Shown here piece by piece: positions 48,491 to 57,527 of a stretch of 64,000 nucleotides of DNA. The stretch lies in NCBI GenBank assembly GCA_049115495.1, contig JAGDZV010000004.1, forward strand, positions 62,001 to 126,000, in the 5' to 3' direction. The translations under genes were made by a program, and so were the position numbers. Source of the stretch: JACPUW01 sp049115495. Its GTDB lineage: Bacteria > Bacteroidota > Bacteroidia > CAILMK01 > JACPUW01. The notes under the pieces were generated by a model, which worked only from the letters and a program-made list of their open reading frames with translations, was not told where the DNA came from and ran no database searches. How positions within the stretch are numbered: position 1 is the stretch's first letter; every line of letters begins with the position of its first letter.

Positions 48491-51018
48491 TGAAAAAGGT
48501 AATTTTAATATCGGTTTTTACTGCACTAACAGTTTTAGGATTTTCACAACAAAAACAAATGTATGTGCTCAATGGAGAGTCAATTATTTTTAAAATAAAT
48601 ACGAGTTACGCTGTAAGTTGGTTTTACCAAGCCGCAAGCACAAGCACTTGGCAAAAAATTGGTGATAGAAGCGTGCTTGTTTACAATAGGGGAGAAGGGA
48701 AACTTTTTGGTACCATACTCTACGATGACTTCACCTTAGAGTTTACAGATACAGTTACTTTTTATGAGCCTCATAAAAATGCTGCAACTGGCGTTTTTAT
48801 TAGAAATAGATTTTACCCAACGGTTGAACTAAACGGTAGAATATGGTTGGCCGAAGATGTAGATGGTGACTTTACCTATGAAGAAGCCATGCTTTTCGCT
48901 AATTCAGTACCGGGGTGGTCATTACCCGAGAATTATACGGCATTAAAACCTAAAAATGGGGGGCAAGCGGCCTATAGTTCTTTTGCATACCCCACGCTTT
49001 ATAACTATGCTTTAGCACAAAAAAATACAACCGGAAAGTCTGAATTATTATTGGATGAAGCTAGCGGTTTTAACGCTAAAATAAACTCGCCTTTTGGAGG
49101 CAATAAAAACGAGAATGTGTACTACTGGATGTACAGTGGTAAAACATATAAACCCACATTATTAGGACTTGTTAAATCAGCTCAATATCAACCTAGCCAA
49201 ACTTCTAATGATGTTAGCTTAAACTTAAAATGTAAAGTGCGTTTGGTAAAAGACCTGCCTAGTGTAAACTTACCACCTGAGCAACCTGTTATGCTTTGGC
49301 CATTTGCTGGGCAGCGCGATGTTACTACCGAGCCAATGTTTCAATGGAAACCTGTGGCCGACCCAGAAGGTGATTCAGTTTATTATGTATTGCACTACTA
49401 TGATTACTTTAGAACAGGGGAGCGTGGTTATATTGTAACCAAAGACACAACGTATACTCCAGTGGTGCCTTTTGGTAATAAAAGAGCTATTATTTGGAAT
49501 GTGAAGGCTTATGATAATAAAGGGAATTATTTTTATAGAGGTACGCAAGAATTTTTTACACATGAAGAAAGTACTACGGGCAAAACCAATCCTGGCGACT
49601 TTAATAATGTTTTATTAAAAATTATTCGACCGCAAAATGGGAATAATATAATTACCGAAAAGGCGAGAGTTGAAGTAGAAAGGTTTAGCGACAACAGTAA
49701 GTACGAAGTATATTTAGGTTTGCAAAATCCACCCAAACGCATTGGAGTTGAGCAAAGTCACCGTTTTAATACCCCTGTTTTGCAAAGAGATGAAACCTAT
49801 TATTTGCAAGTAAAGGCTATAGATAAAACGAGCAATTTACTTTTGGCACAAAGCAATGTAATATCATTTACTACTGGTACCAAAACAGAAACAGTAGGCA
49901 ATACGGGTGATGAATATGATCCATTGGGCGAAGACGAGTCGGTAACCACCACAACGGCGGGCGAAGGAGCAGTTATTACCAGCGATTTACTTTATGACCT
50001 TGACCCTACCAACGCAAAGTCTGTTTGTGTGGGTGATGGTAAGTACACCTACTTCGTATTTAGTACTAAAATAGAAGAACAAGGCGAGTACCGCATTTAC
50101 ATTAGGCCTAAAAGCAACTTAGAAGGTGCAGCCAACGGTTGGCAAATGTTTAGGGTAAGCAAGTTTATTGATTTTGGCGATAACAAGCGCGGTGGTATTC
50201 ATGTGTATCCAGCATCTCTAAACCCATCGTACAAAACCGACTCCTTAGAGTGGATGGTTTCTTTTTATAGCAAAAACACAGGTAAAGAAATCTATAAGAG
50301 TCCTTTACAAACAATTAAATTAGGGCAAGTAACAACCATTGAACCCCCAACGGTAAGTATTGCCAATAATGAAATTACGTGGACCGCAATAGATGGCGCC
50401 GATTCTTATGAGTTGGTTTTTGAAGAAGATTACCGCGATTGTTACCGCTGTAGAACCACTTGGGGCTGCGGGCAAGAAAGGCAATTTAGCATGATAACCG
50501 ATAAAACATCTGTGGCTTTTCCTGAGTGTAAAAACGAAACGCAGAAGTACAGTGTAATGGTAAGGTCCAATCAAAATGAAGGCTGTGCCACATCGGCTTA
50601 CTCTAGTTGGCAGTTTGTAAGATCGTGCCCTACCAATGAGTGCCCTGAGTACTTGTGGAAGAAAACTAAGAATAACGAAGACAATGGCAGCGGTGGCTCT
50701 GGCGGCGGCGGTGGTGGTGAACCCACACTATCATCTACTGATGCTATTGTGATTTCTTGGAAATCAGAAAAAAGTGGAAAATGGAAAGCCGTAGGCCCAC
50801 TGCAATATGCCACGAGCGGCTACTCCACCGAAGCTGAGGCCCTTAATACATCACTTTACACTTGCCAAAAGGGCAATTATACCTTCCTAAAAACCTGTGG
50901 CCAGTTTTACATTTATACCTTAACCGATTGCGATATGGGAATTAGCGAAGAAGATGCCGAAAAGGCCATAAACAGAGTGCACAGCTATTTGCTCAACAAC
51001 GGATGCGATCCTTATTAA
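48490..51018 (+). CDS. Secreted FISUMP/fibronectin-type protein
   Basis: An 842-residue protein with signal peptide (SVFTALTVLGFSQ). A FISUMP-like domain spans about 105-255 (ELNGRIWLAEDVDGDFTYEE, GWSLPENYTALKP, KVRLVKD). Two fibronectin-like segments follow (about 262-360 and 370-460), a beta domain, and another Fn3-like domain with a Cys cluster (DCYRCRTTWGCGQ). A Gly/Ser linker and a compact C-terminal domain with AISEEDAEKAINRVHSYLLN-type helix end it. No sorting domain is seen, although T9SS type B or other export is possible. Its ATG overlaps the stop of the upstream T9SS gene, so both are made together; it may be an accessory or anchor partner. It is the start of a run of small exported proteins. 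Confidence 0.8.
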   Translation: MKKVILISVFTALTVLGFSQQKQMYVLNGESIIFKINTSYAVSWFYQAASTSTWQKIGDRSVLVYNRGEGKLFGTILYDDFTLEFTDTVTFYEPHKNAATGVFIRNRFYPTVELNGRIWLAEDVDGDFTYEEAMLFANSVPGWSLPENYTALKPKNGGQAAYSSFAYPTLYNYALAQKNTTGKSELLLDEASGFNAKINSPFGGNKNENVYYWMYSGKTYKPTLLGLVKSAQYQPSQTSNDVSLNLKCKVRLVKDLPSVNLPPEQPVMLWPFAGQRDVTTEPMFQWKPVADPEGDSVYYVLHYYDYFRTGERGYIVTKDTTYTPVVPFGNKRAIIWNVKAYDNKGNYFYRGTQEFFTHEESTTGKTNPGDFNNVLLKIIRPQNGNNIITEKARVEVERFSDNSKYEVYLGLQNPPKRIGVEQSHRFNTPVLQRDETYYLQVKAIDKTSNLLLAQSNVISFTTGTKTETVGNTGDEYDPLGEDESVTTTTAGEGAVITSDLLYDLDPTNAKSVCVGDGKYTYFVFSTKIEEQGEYRIYIRPKSNLEGAANGWQMFRVSKFIDFGDNKRGGIHVYPASLNPSYKTDSLEWMVSFYSKNTGKEIYKSPLQTIKLGQVTTIEPPTVSIANNEITWTAIDGADSYELVFEEDYRDCYRCRTTWGCGQERQFSMITDKTSVAFPECKNETQKYSVMVRSNQNEGCATSAYSSWQFVRSCPTNECPEYLWKKTKNNEDNGSGGSGGGGGGEPTLSSTDAIVISWKSEKSGKWKAVGPLQYATSGYSTEAEALNTSLYTCQKGNYTFLKTCGQFYIYTLTDCDMGISEEDAEKAINRVHSYLLNNGCDPY

Positions 51019-51037
51019 AAACTAAAATATATAAATC

Positions 51038-51490
51038 ATGAAAAAAGTAATATTTTTATCACTCACAGCCTTAGCGGCTCTAATGCTAACTTTTGCTTTT
51101 AATGTAAGCCCTAATAAACCTAAAGCTGACGATAGCCATTATTTTTATGTGTATGGCCATACATGGAGCAATGATGACTATAGAGGCCGACAAGAAAACG
51201 GTAGCGATGGTGTAGCTTATGTAAGTAATGTAACAAGTGTAAGAGCCTCATCGAGCAGTAGCTCAGCTCGCAATGCTGCTAAAAGTAAGGCCGTTGTTCA
51301 ATTTGACGAGGCCTTTGAAGCCCACTACAGTAAAGAAATATACATGACCTATTTTAGCGGGGGCGTAAACACAGTACAAATTTTTGATAGCCGCGATGCC
51401 GCCGAAAAAGACCGCCGAGAAACCATAGCTGATTATAAAGATGATGACGCCATTGTACGATACTTTAACGATTTTGATGTGCTAGATTAA
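51038..51490 (+). CDS. Small exported protein of unknown function
   Basis: A 150-residue protein with signal peptide (LSLTALAALMLTFAF). The mature part has a Ser-rich patch (SVRASSSSSSARNAAKSKAV) and ends with an acidic IVRYFNDFDVLD. It lies 19 bp after the FISUMP/Fn3 gene, in the same operon by spacing. No family recognised. Confidence 0.65.
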   Translation: MKKVIFLSLTALAALMLTFAFNVSPNKPKADDSHYFYVYGHTWSNDDYRGRQENGSDGVAYVSNVTSVRASSSSSSARNAAKSKAVVQFDEAFEAHYSKEIYMTYFSGGVNTVQIFDSRDAAEKDRRETIADYKDDDAIVRYFNDFDVLD

Positions 51491-51501
51491 TACCAAATAA
51501 A

Positions 51502-52026
51502 ATGAAACAATTATTACTACTACCCTTAATCGCCATATTGAGTATGTCGGCAACTTATGCGCCGCAAGAGCCTAGCAAGGCGGAAACTATTGCATGGTTG
51601 AACAAGTATGGTAGTCAGATGTATAAAAATTGCCGAATGATATTATCAAGTTCTACTCTTGATGCCTCAATGCTAATTGATACTACAAGTGATTTGCTAG
51701 AGACCTATTATGCATATGTTAATGGGGATGATGATGAAATTATACAAACTTGTAAAATAAAAATTTCTGAAATTAATAAACTTATGATCAGTAACAGTGA
51801 AAATTCCAATAAAGCAATTTATAATGTTTATTTGTTTGGTCCAAAAGATTTTATGACCGAAACCTTTTCGCTTACGGGACGTAAATCATTTTTTTCACTT
51901 ATGACCTTAAAGTTTAACACAGAAGATGATGCTCAAAGGGTATTTAATGCAATCAAACACCTTATATCATTTTATGATAATGAAGTTGAATTTATTAATG
52001 AAACAGACCTTGAAAATAAATTTTAA
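51502..52026 (+). CDS. Exported protein of a tandem variable family, member 1
   Basis: A 174-residue protein with signal peptide LLLLPLIAILSMSATYAPQE, which recurs almost unchanged in the later family members. The middle is unrelated to theirs. The C terminus (FNAIKHLISFYDNEVEFINE, then TDLENKF) matches the shifted-frame tail of the next gene. It starts 11 bp after the previous gene and ends directly at the start of the next one. Function unknown. Confidence 0.7.
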   Translation: MKQLLLLPLIAILSMSATYAPQEPSKAETIAWLNKYGSQMYKNCRMILSSSTLDASMLIDTTSDLLETYYAYVNGDDDEIIQTCKIKISEINKLMISNSENSNKAIYNVYLFGPKDFMTETFSLTGRKSFFSLMTLKFNTEDDAQRVFNAIKHLISFYDNEVEFINETDLENKF

Positions 52027-52484
52027 ATGAAACAAACACTGTTTACACTATGCCTGTTATTGGTTTTTGGAACAGTTAGGCCTCAAAATGATGCAACTGT
52101 AAACGAAACGGTAGATTGGATTAACACTTTTGGAATTTCAAAAACTGTAGGACATGTAAAGGACATTCATAGCATAGGTGTATCTGATGATTATAGTGAA
52201 ATTTATTTTAGCGACTATATTGTATGGGATAATGGGAAAGTTCGCGATAAAGATGGGAGCTATTTTTTAGATGACCAATACACTATAATATTTGGTCCTG
52301 AGGATTCACTTTATCAAATTGAAATAGAAATTGTATTCATTCATGATGATTCTCGGGGTTTCGCGAGACATGATTACAATTTTAAAGATAAAACTCACGC
52401 ATAAAGGCATTCAAGCATTTATTTGACTTACTTGATATTGAATATAAGGAGAAAAATTTATTCGATTTAGAAAACAAATTTTAA
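52027..52484 (+). pseudogene. Exported protein of the variable family, member 2, apparently frameshifted
   Basis: The frame from ATG 52027 ends at TAA 52402-52404 after 125 codons. In a frame shifted by one base, the sequence continues as RIKAFKHLFDLLDIEYKEKN then FDLENKF and a stop at 52482-52484. This matches the ending of member 1 (AIKHL...DLENKF). One extra A in the A4 run near 52388 would restore the full protein. It is therefore a one-base deletion in the strain, an assembly error, or phase variation at the homopolymer. The signal peptide is LCLLLVFGTVRPQN. Ten bases separate the restored stop from member 3. Confidence 0.6.
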
Positions 52485-52494
52485 TAAAACATAC

Positions 52495-53133
52495 ATGAAA
52501 CAATTATTAGTACTACCCTTAGTTGCCCTTTTTAGTATTTCGGCAACTAATACGCCGCAAGAAGAAAGCGATGCCACTTGGGAAGAAACTATTGAGTTTC
52601 TACAAAAATATAAGGAAGAGTTACATTCTATTGTAGGTGATAATGATGGGTTTCGTCCATACTTGAGGAGTTGGGATGAAGTTGAAGTAACTAATGAATA
52701 CATTCGTTTTACGGGGCATTATACTAAATCAAATGATGAAGGCAAGGTTCCCGGATTGGGCTTTGGTTGTTGGGAGAGTTCTGAAACTACACGTACTGTG
52801 ACAATTTATTTTGCTAATTTGTCAACAGAAACTATTGAGGAATCCACTTCCTTGGGCTTCCCGGTATTGTATTTTATTGATCATAGGAGCATAAAGATTG
52901 AGCATGTTACTAATTATAAAGGTTTCAATGAAAGTTGTAATTGGTATAGAGATGAGATGAGAGATGTGCGGAATATTCGAGAGACATTTTATTATTCTCA
53001 AGAAATTATAATCGATTCTGCATCTGGTAATGACGAAATGCGCCTGAGGTTTGCAAAAGCCTTCTCCCACCTAGCCAAACTCGCCACCGAAAAAAGAGAA
53101 GCAGACCGCAAAGCATCAGGTGATAAATTTTAA
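52495..53133 (+). CDS. Exported protein of the variable family, member 3
   Basis: A 212-residue protein with signal peptide LLVLPLVALFSISATNTPQE and the motif DATWEETIEFLQKY. The central part is variable with two Cys (GFGCWESSETTRTV and NESCNWYRDEMRD). The last 28 residues (AFSHLAKLATEKREADRKAS then GDKF) are nearly identical in protein and DNA to member 4. Likely a secreted or periplasmic protein; the family is not recognised. Confidence 0.7.
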   Translation: MKQLLVLPLVALFSISATNTPQEESDATWEETIEFLQKYKEELHSIVGDNDGFRPYLRSWDEVEVTNEYIRFTGHYTKSNDEGKVPGLGFGCWESSETTRTVTIYFANLSTETIEESTSLGFPVLYFIDHRSIKIEHVTNYKGFNESCNWYRDEMRDVRNIRETFYYSQEIIIDSASGNDEMRLRFAKAFSHLAKLATEKREADRKASGDKF

Positions 53134-53143
53134 AGAAACAACA

Positions 53144-53647
53144 ATGAATTACTTATTAATACTACCCTTAATTGCCTTATTGAGTATTTCGGCAACTTAT
53201 GCGCCGCAAGCAGAAAACGATGCCACTTGGGAAGAAACAACTGCATTTATTAATAAATACAAATCATATTTACATTATACTCGACATTATAATGATCCCT
53301 GTAGAGATGAAATAAAAGACTTTAATATTTCAGGTAATCAAATGTATTTTATAAATCTACCTGGTCGAGGGCCAGGAAATGAAAGTAAAAATACAGTTGA
53401 TCTTTCTAAATTGGATTCAGTTGCTTTTGATAATGATGCAATTTATCTGTTTTTAGTTGGCCCATATTGGAAACAAGATTACAATCCTTACACATCAAGT
53501 AGCACTAAATTTAGCTGGAAAAGTAGTTATTTAACCATATGCGACGAAGAAATGAAAAAGCGCATGTACAACGCCTTCTCCCACCTAGCCAAACTCGCCA
53601 CCGAAAAAAGAGAAGCAGACCGTAAAGCCTCAGGCGATAAATTTTAA
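53144..53647 (+). CDS. Exported protein of the variable family, member 4
   Basis: A 167-residue protein from ATG 53144 (an upstream frame start at 53120 lies within the previous stop region). Signal peptide LILPLIALLSISATYAPQAE, then DATWEETTAFINKY, a variable middle, and the conserved end AFSHLAKLATEKREADRKAS then GDKF. Conserved ends with a replaced middle suggest recombination between family members. Ten bases separate it from member 3. Confidence 0.7.
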   Translation: MNYLLILPLIALLSISATYAPQAENDATWEETTAFINKYKSYLHYTRHYNDPCRDEIKDFNISGNQMYFINLPGRGPGNESKNTVDLSKLDSVAFDNDAIYLFLVGPYWKQDYNPYTSSSTKFSWKSSYLTICDEEMKKRMYNAFSHLAKLATEKREADRKASGDKF

Positions 53648-53652
53648 TTTTT

Positions 53653-54258
53653 ATGAGAAGTCTATTTTTATTTTTTACTGCTTTTATAACTTTAACTGCA
53701 GCAAAGGCACAAGAGCCACCAAAGGTTCATTTTATAGTGTACAATCTTTTTGATGAAAACGATGTGTTTGAAGGTTATAAAACCGATATGTTTCCGGCAA
53801 GCGTGAGCAACGAAACCCGTACTAACATAAAAAACGCCAAAAAGAAATTGTACCAAGGCAGCGCCGCAAAAGTAAGAACCGATTATATGCGCTTAGAAAT
53901 GGACGAAAGGGTGCTAATTGTTAAACTCAATTACAAAAATTCAAGCGGCGTATATAACAGAATTCTTATTGAAGACATTAGAAAAACTGACAAAGAGTAT
54001 AAGGTATCGGCACAAACCTTTGTAAATGAATATATAGATGATGCAATGGATAAATCGGCTTATGTAAATTATGAAGTGCTGTATGATGGTGTACCCTTTA
54101 CAATACCAAAAACAAGCGATAAATCATACTTTGATGAGCTTTATGAAACCCTAAAAAAGGATGTATTAGAATATATTGATGATAGTGATAAAAAGGAACT
54201 AGAAAAAGGTATAAAAGAAGAGAAAAAGAAGGCGGTAGGAATAGGTGTAAGGGGGTAA
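53653..54258 (+). CDS. Exported protein of unknown function
   Basis: A 201-residue protein with signal peptide FLFFTAFITLTAAKA, a beta-rich first half (VHFIVYNLFDENDVFEGYKT, RLEMDERVLIVKLNYKNSSG) and a Lys/Glu-rich C terminus (ELEKGIKEEKKKAVGIGVRG). It starts 5 bp after family member 4. No domain recognised. Confidence 0.65.
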   Translation: MRSLFLFFTAFITLTAAKAQEPPKVHFIVYNLFDENDVFEGYKTDMFPASVSNETRTNIKNAKKKLYQGSAAKVRTDYMRLEMDERVLIVKLNYKNSSGVYNRILIEDIRKTDKEYKVSAQTFVNEYIDDAMDKSAYVNYEVLYDGVPFTIPKTSDKSYFDELYETLKKDVLEYIDDSDKKELEKGIKEEKKKAVGIGVRG

Positions 54259-54276
54259 ACAAGTAAATAACATTCA

Positions 54277-55086
54277 ATGAGAATTTTTTTAAGAGTAGTA
54301 GCAGTAATTGTTGGTGCAATAGGTCTTACAAGTTCAAACACTTTGCCAACCGGCGATTATGGTAGTTTAGCCATAGATGCCCGCAATGGTAATGCCTATG
54401 GTTGGGCGGTGAATTATAATAGTTGGTCTGAATCCGATGCCCGCGCTTTAGAAGAATGCCGCAAGTATGGTGGTAATTGCCATGTGGTTTTAAACTTTAA
54501 AGGTGGTTGTGGCGCATATGTGGTAGAAAAAGGTAATCCATATTTGTATGGGTGGGGTGTTGGCAAAAGCAGAGAACAAGCCGAACAAATAGCAATGGAT
54601 GAAGCAAGAGCCCAAGGCGGAAAAGATTTGGTAGTACGCGTTTGGGGCTGTAATGGTGAATCTCCGCTACAAGACACCGTATATCACGACCCAAATTACA
54701 AAGGGGTTTTTGGTTTTTATTTCACAAAGTCTGATGACGATATGAAGTGTTTTATTTCGCCATATTACTATATACCCGCCGCAGCACAAAAAAGCGGTAG
54801 CTCATGGGTGTTTAGTGCCGATGCAAAAGAGCGTATGACCCCACAGGCTACTAAGTTTTTAGATGCTGTTGAAGATAACTTATATGGCTATTTGGGTGAT
54901 TTAAAAGACAAGGTAATTACCCGTGGAGAACTTGACTGGAAAGGACTTAATGAAGTAGATTACACCAACCATACAATAAGCTATACTAGCGTGGCCGAGC
55001 GAAAAGAGATTATCGAAAATTCAATAGCTAAGGTAACTGCTTCAATGAGAGATTCGGGCTACGAAGTAATTGAAGTGGCACTGTAG
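54277..55086 (+). CDS. DUF4189-domain exported protein
   Basis: A 269-residue protein with a short signal peptide (VVAVIVGAIGLTSS). Two DUF4189-like repeats follow within about residues 25-125 (YGSLAIDARNGNAYGWAVNY, ALEECRKYGGNCHVVL, then KGNPYLYGWGVGKSREQAEQ). The Cys pair in NCHV and GGCGAYVVEK is typical of the domain. The C-terminal half is not recognised. DUF4189 proteins are usually periplasmic or secreted, and their role is unclear. It begins 18 bp after the previous gene. Confidence 0.75.
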   Translation: MRIFLRVVAVIVGAIGLTSSNTLPTGDYGSLAIDARNGNAYGWAVNYNSWSESDARALEECRKYGGNCHVVLNFKGGCGAYVVEKGNPYLYGWGVGKSREQAEQIAMDEARAQGGKDLVVRVWGCNGESPLQDTVYHDPNYKGVFGFYFTKSDDDMKCFISPYYYIPAAAQKSGSSWVFSADAKERMTPQATKFLDAVEDNLYGYLGDLKDKVITRGELDWKGLNEVDYTNHTISYTSVAERKEIIENSIAKVTASMRDSGYEVIEVAL

Positions 55087-55143
55087 TAAAAAGCTTGACA
55101 AGCTATAAAGTGAATTGAAATAACTTGTTTAACAAAATAAGAA

Positions 55144-55698
55144 ATGATAGTAGCACTAATCTCAGTTGCAGTTGTATTGCTTTTAATAATAAGTATGTAC
55201 AATGGCCTAATTCGTAGAAAAAACGAAGTTGAAAACGCCTTTGGTAGTATTGATGCCCAATTAAAAAAGCGATTTGACCTAATACCCAATTTGGTATCGG
55301 CCGTAAAGCAGTACATGCAGCACGAGCAAGAAACCCTTACCAAGCTTACCGAGCTGCGCACCCAAGCACAAAGCCCTAATTTGAGTAACGAAGACAAGGT
55401 GGCAATAAACAACGAACTCACCCAAAATATGGGCAAGCTAATGGTTTCGGTAGAAAATTATCCTGAGCTTAAGGCCAGCGATAACTTTGTGCAGTTGCAG
55501 CGCTCTTTAAATGAAGTAGAATCTCAAATCTCAGCGGCCCGCCGAAACTATAATGCCGCTATTACAGATTATAATAATGGTATTCAAACTTTTCCGCGCA
55601 GTATTATGGCGTCGGCTATGGGCTTACAATCAAAAGCTGTTTTTGTAATTCCTGAGCAAGAAAGAGCCAATCCAAACATAAAAGAGCTTTTTAAATAA
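55144..55698 (+). CDS. lemA: LemA family protein
   Basis: A 184-residue protein with an N-terminal membrane helix (IVALISVAVVLLLIISMYN). The LemA helical bundle follows: GLIRRKNEVENAFGSIDAQL, KRFDLIPNLVSAVKQYMQHE, SDNFVQLQRSLNEVESQISA, RRNYNAAITDYNNGIQTFP. It is anchored in the inner membrane; its molecular role is unsettled. The DUF3137 gene follows after 4 bp, a frequent LemA neighbour, so they probably act together. Confidence 0.92.
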   Translation: MIVALISVAVVLLLIISMYNGLIRRKNEVENAFGSIDAQLKKRFDLIPNLVSAVKQYMQHEQETLTKLTELRTQAQSPNLSNEDKVAINNELTQNMGKLMVSVENYPELKASDNFVQLQRSLNEVESQISAARRNYNAAITDYNNGIQTFPRSIMASAMGLQSKAVFVIPEQERANPNIKELFK

Positions 55699-55702
55699 GT
55701 AA

Positions 55703-56659
55703 ATGAAGCGGTTTAGAGACGTAGAAGAATTATACCACAAAGAACTTAAGCAAGCTTTGCAAGGCCTTGAGAAGGCAAGAGAAAATGTATTAACCATCTA
55801 CTTTTTTGCTTACGGCGTGGCTGTTTTGTCGGCCTTAGTTGGCTTTGTTGTAATTTTTGATACTGATATATTTGACGATTTTACGACGGGAGCCATTGTT
55901 TTCTCAATTCCAAGTATATTAATGTTCAGCTACGCGAGTAAAGAGAAGAAAAAATACGCCGGAGCGTTTAAAGAAAAAGTGGTAAAAAAACTTGTCCATT
56001 TATTAGATGAAACATGGGAATATGAAGCTCAAGGGAAAATAAATGAGCGAATATTTAAGAAGAGTAAGATATTTAGAAGGGCCTATGATATTTATCTTGG
56101 CGACGACCTGATTAGGGGAGCCGTAGGAAAAACTAAATTTAGTTTATGTGATTTGTATTTAATGAAGCGCCATGAAACAGAAGATGGCAATAATGATGTA
56201 AAAGTATTTAGTGGCCTTTTTGCAGCCATTGATTTTAACAAGCACTTAAAAGGTGAAACCTTTGTTTACCCCGATAGAGCAGAAAAAACCTTTGGCAAGT
56301 TTGCCCAAAAGCTTCAAAAGAATTCGCGTGGTGATTTAGTGAAACTAGAGAACAACGAATTTGAAAAGCGTTTCAAGGTTTTCTCAACCGATCAGGTTGA
56401 AGCGCGCTACATACTTACACCCGCACTTATGGAGCGCTTGGTAGAAATATCAAAAAAGCTAGGTGATAGTATAAGCTTATCATTTATCAATTCGCATGTT
56501 TACATTCTAGCCCCATTTAAAAACGGCTTGTTTGAGCCCAATGTGCATACTAGCGGAGTTAGCATTGATGATGTATATACGCTATGGTCACAACTGAACA
56601 TAATCAATCTTATAGTTGATGAAATGGATTTGAATACTCGTATTTGGACAAAAGAATAG
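55703..56659 (+). CDS. DUF3137 membrane protein, LemA partner
   Basis: A 318-residue protein with two adjacent hydrophobic helices near the N terminus (TIYFFAYGVAVLSALVGFVV, then a second around TTGAIVFSIPSILMFSY). A large cytoplasmic-type domain follows (FRRAYDIYLGDDLIRGAVGK, FSGLFAAIDFNKHLKGETFV, SLSFINSHVYILAPFKNGLF). These features match the DUF3137 family. It is co-transcribed with lemA. Confidence 0.85.
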   Translation: MKRFRDVEELYHKELKQALQGLEKARENVLTIYFFAYGVAVLSALVGFVVIFDTDIFDDFTTGAIVFSIPSILMFSYASKEKKKYAGAFKEKVVKKLVHLLDETWEYEAQGKINERIFKKSKIFRRAYDIYLGDDLIRGAVGKTKFSLCDLYLMKRHETEDGNNDVKVFSGLFAAIDFNKHLKGETFVYPDRAEKTFGKFAQKLQKNSRGDLVKLENNEFEKRFKVFSTDQVEARYILTPALMERLVEISKKLGDSISLSFINSHVYILAPFKNGLFEPNVHTSGVSIDDVYTLWSQLNIINLIVDEMDLNTRIWTKE

Positions 56660-56682
56660 AATTACAATTATGATAAATAGAA

Positions 56683-57510
56683 ATGAATAAATTAATCTCA
56701 GCGTTGTTCACTGCCATTTTGGTTTTGCTACTCGCCAGCTGCGGCGGCAACGATCCACTTGGCCCTGAGACCGATGCGGCCAAATTGGCCAGTGTGCCAA
56801 ATACCGGCATGGGTTTGTTAGTAAAGCACACAGGCACCAATTGCTACTACTGCGGTAAATGGGGCTGGAAAACCATGGAGCAAGCCATAGAAATTGCCGA
56901 CGAGAAAATGCTAATTATTGCAGCATACGGAAATCATGGCTTTGGCGAGTTTTTTATGACCGATTTTGCATCACAACTCGATAACCAATACGGAATTGAC
57001 GCTTTTCCCACTTTTACTGCCAATGGCATTAGGGTTTGGCCCAACCAAAGCAGCGATGATTCATTGGGCTTTAGTATGGTAGAGCAAGCCCTAGAAATAT
57101 ATCAAAACCATATGGATTCAAGCCTTGATGTGGGCGCCGCGCTCAATTGGTCGGTTGCGAATAATGTAGCTACGATAAATGCCCGCTTTAAGTTTTTAAA
57201 AGATTGCGATGGGGAATATTATGGCACCGTTTGGTTTGACGAAAGTGGCATGCAAGCTTACCAAGATGGTTATGAAGGCGAAGAAGATCCGTACCACAAA
57301 CGCGTATTAAGAACCGCAACAGGCGGAAGCGTTTTTGGAGAGCTATTTGCCGATGGCAAAATAGAAACCAACCATATGGTAGAAAAAAGCTGGAACATTG
57401 ATTTCCCTGAAAATGAATGGAAGAAAGAGAATGTACGGGCTACCTTAGTAATATTTAAGAAAGTAAAAGACAAATACAAGTTTGTAAATGCTAGCTGGGC
57501 GGTTTTTTAA
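56683..57510 (+). CDS. Lipoprotein with thioredoxin-like CxxC site (Omp28-like)
   Basis: A 275-residue lipoprotein with lipobox LLASC followed by CGGNDPLG. GTNCYYCGKWGWKTMEQAIE has the CxxC motif of a thioredoxin fold, and FPTFTANG supplies the cis-proline region. A beta-rich C-terminal part follows (ATINARFKFLKDCDGEYYGT, ending VNASWAVF), like Omp28-type proteins. It may be a periplasmic or surface redox or binding protein. It begins 23 bp after the DUF3137 gene. Confidence 0.75.
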   Translation: MNKLISALFTAILVLLLASCGGNDPLGPETDAAKLASVPNTGMGLLVKHTGTNCYYCGKWGWKTMEQAIEIADEKMLIIAAYGNHGFGEFFMTDFASQLDNQYGIDAFPTFTANGIRVWPNQSSDDSLGFSMVEQALEIYQNHMDSSLDVGAALNWSVANNVATINARFKFLKDCDGEYYGTVWFDESGMQAYQDGYEGEEDPYHKRVLRTATGGSVFGELFADGKIETNHMVEKSWNIDFPENEWKKENVRATLVIFKKVKDKYKFVNASWAVF

Positions 57511-57527
57511 AAATTATGAATGATAAA

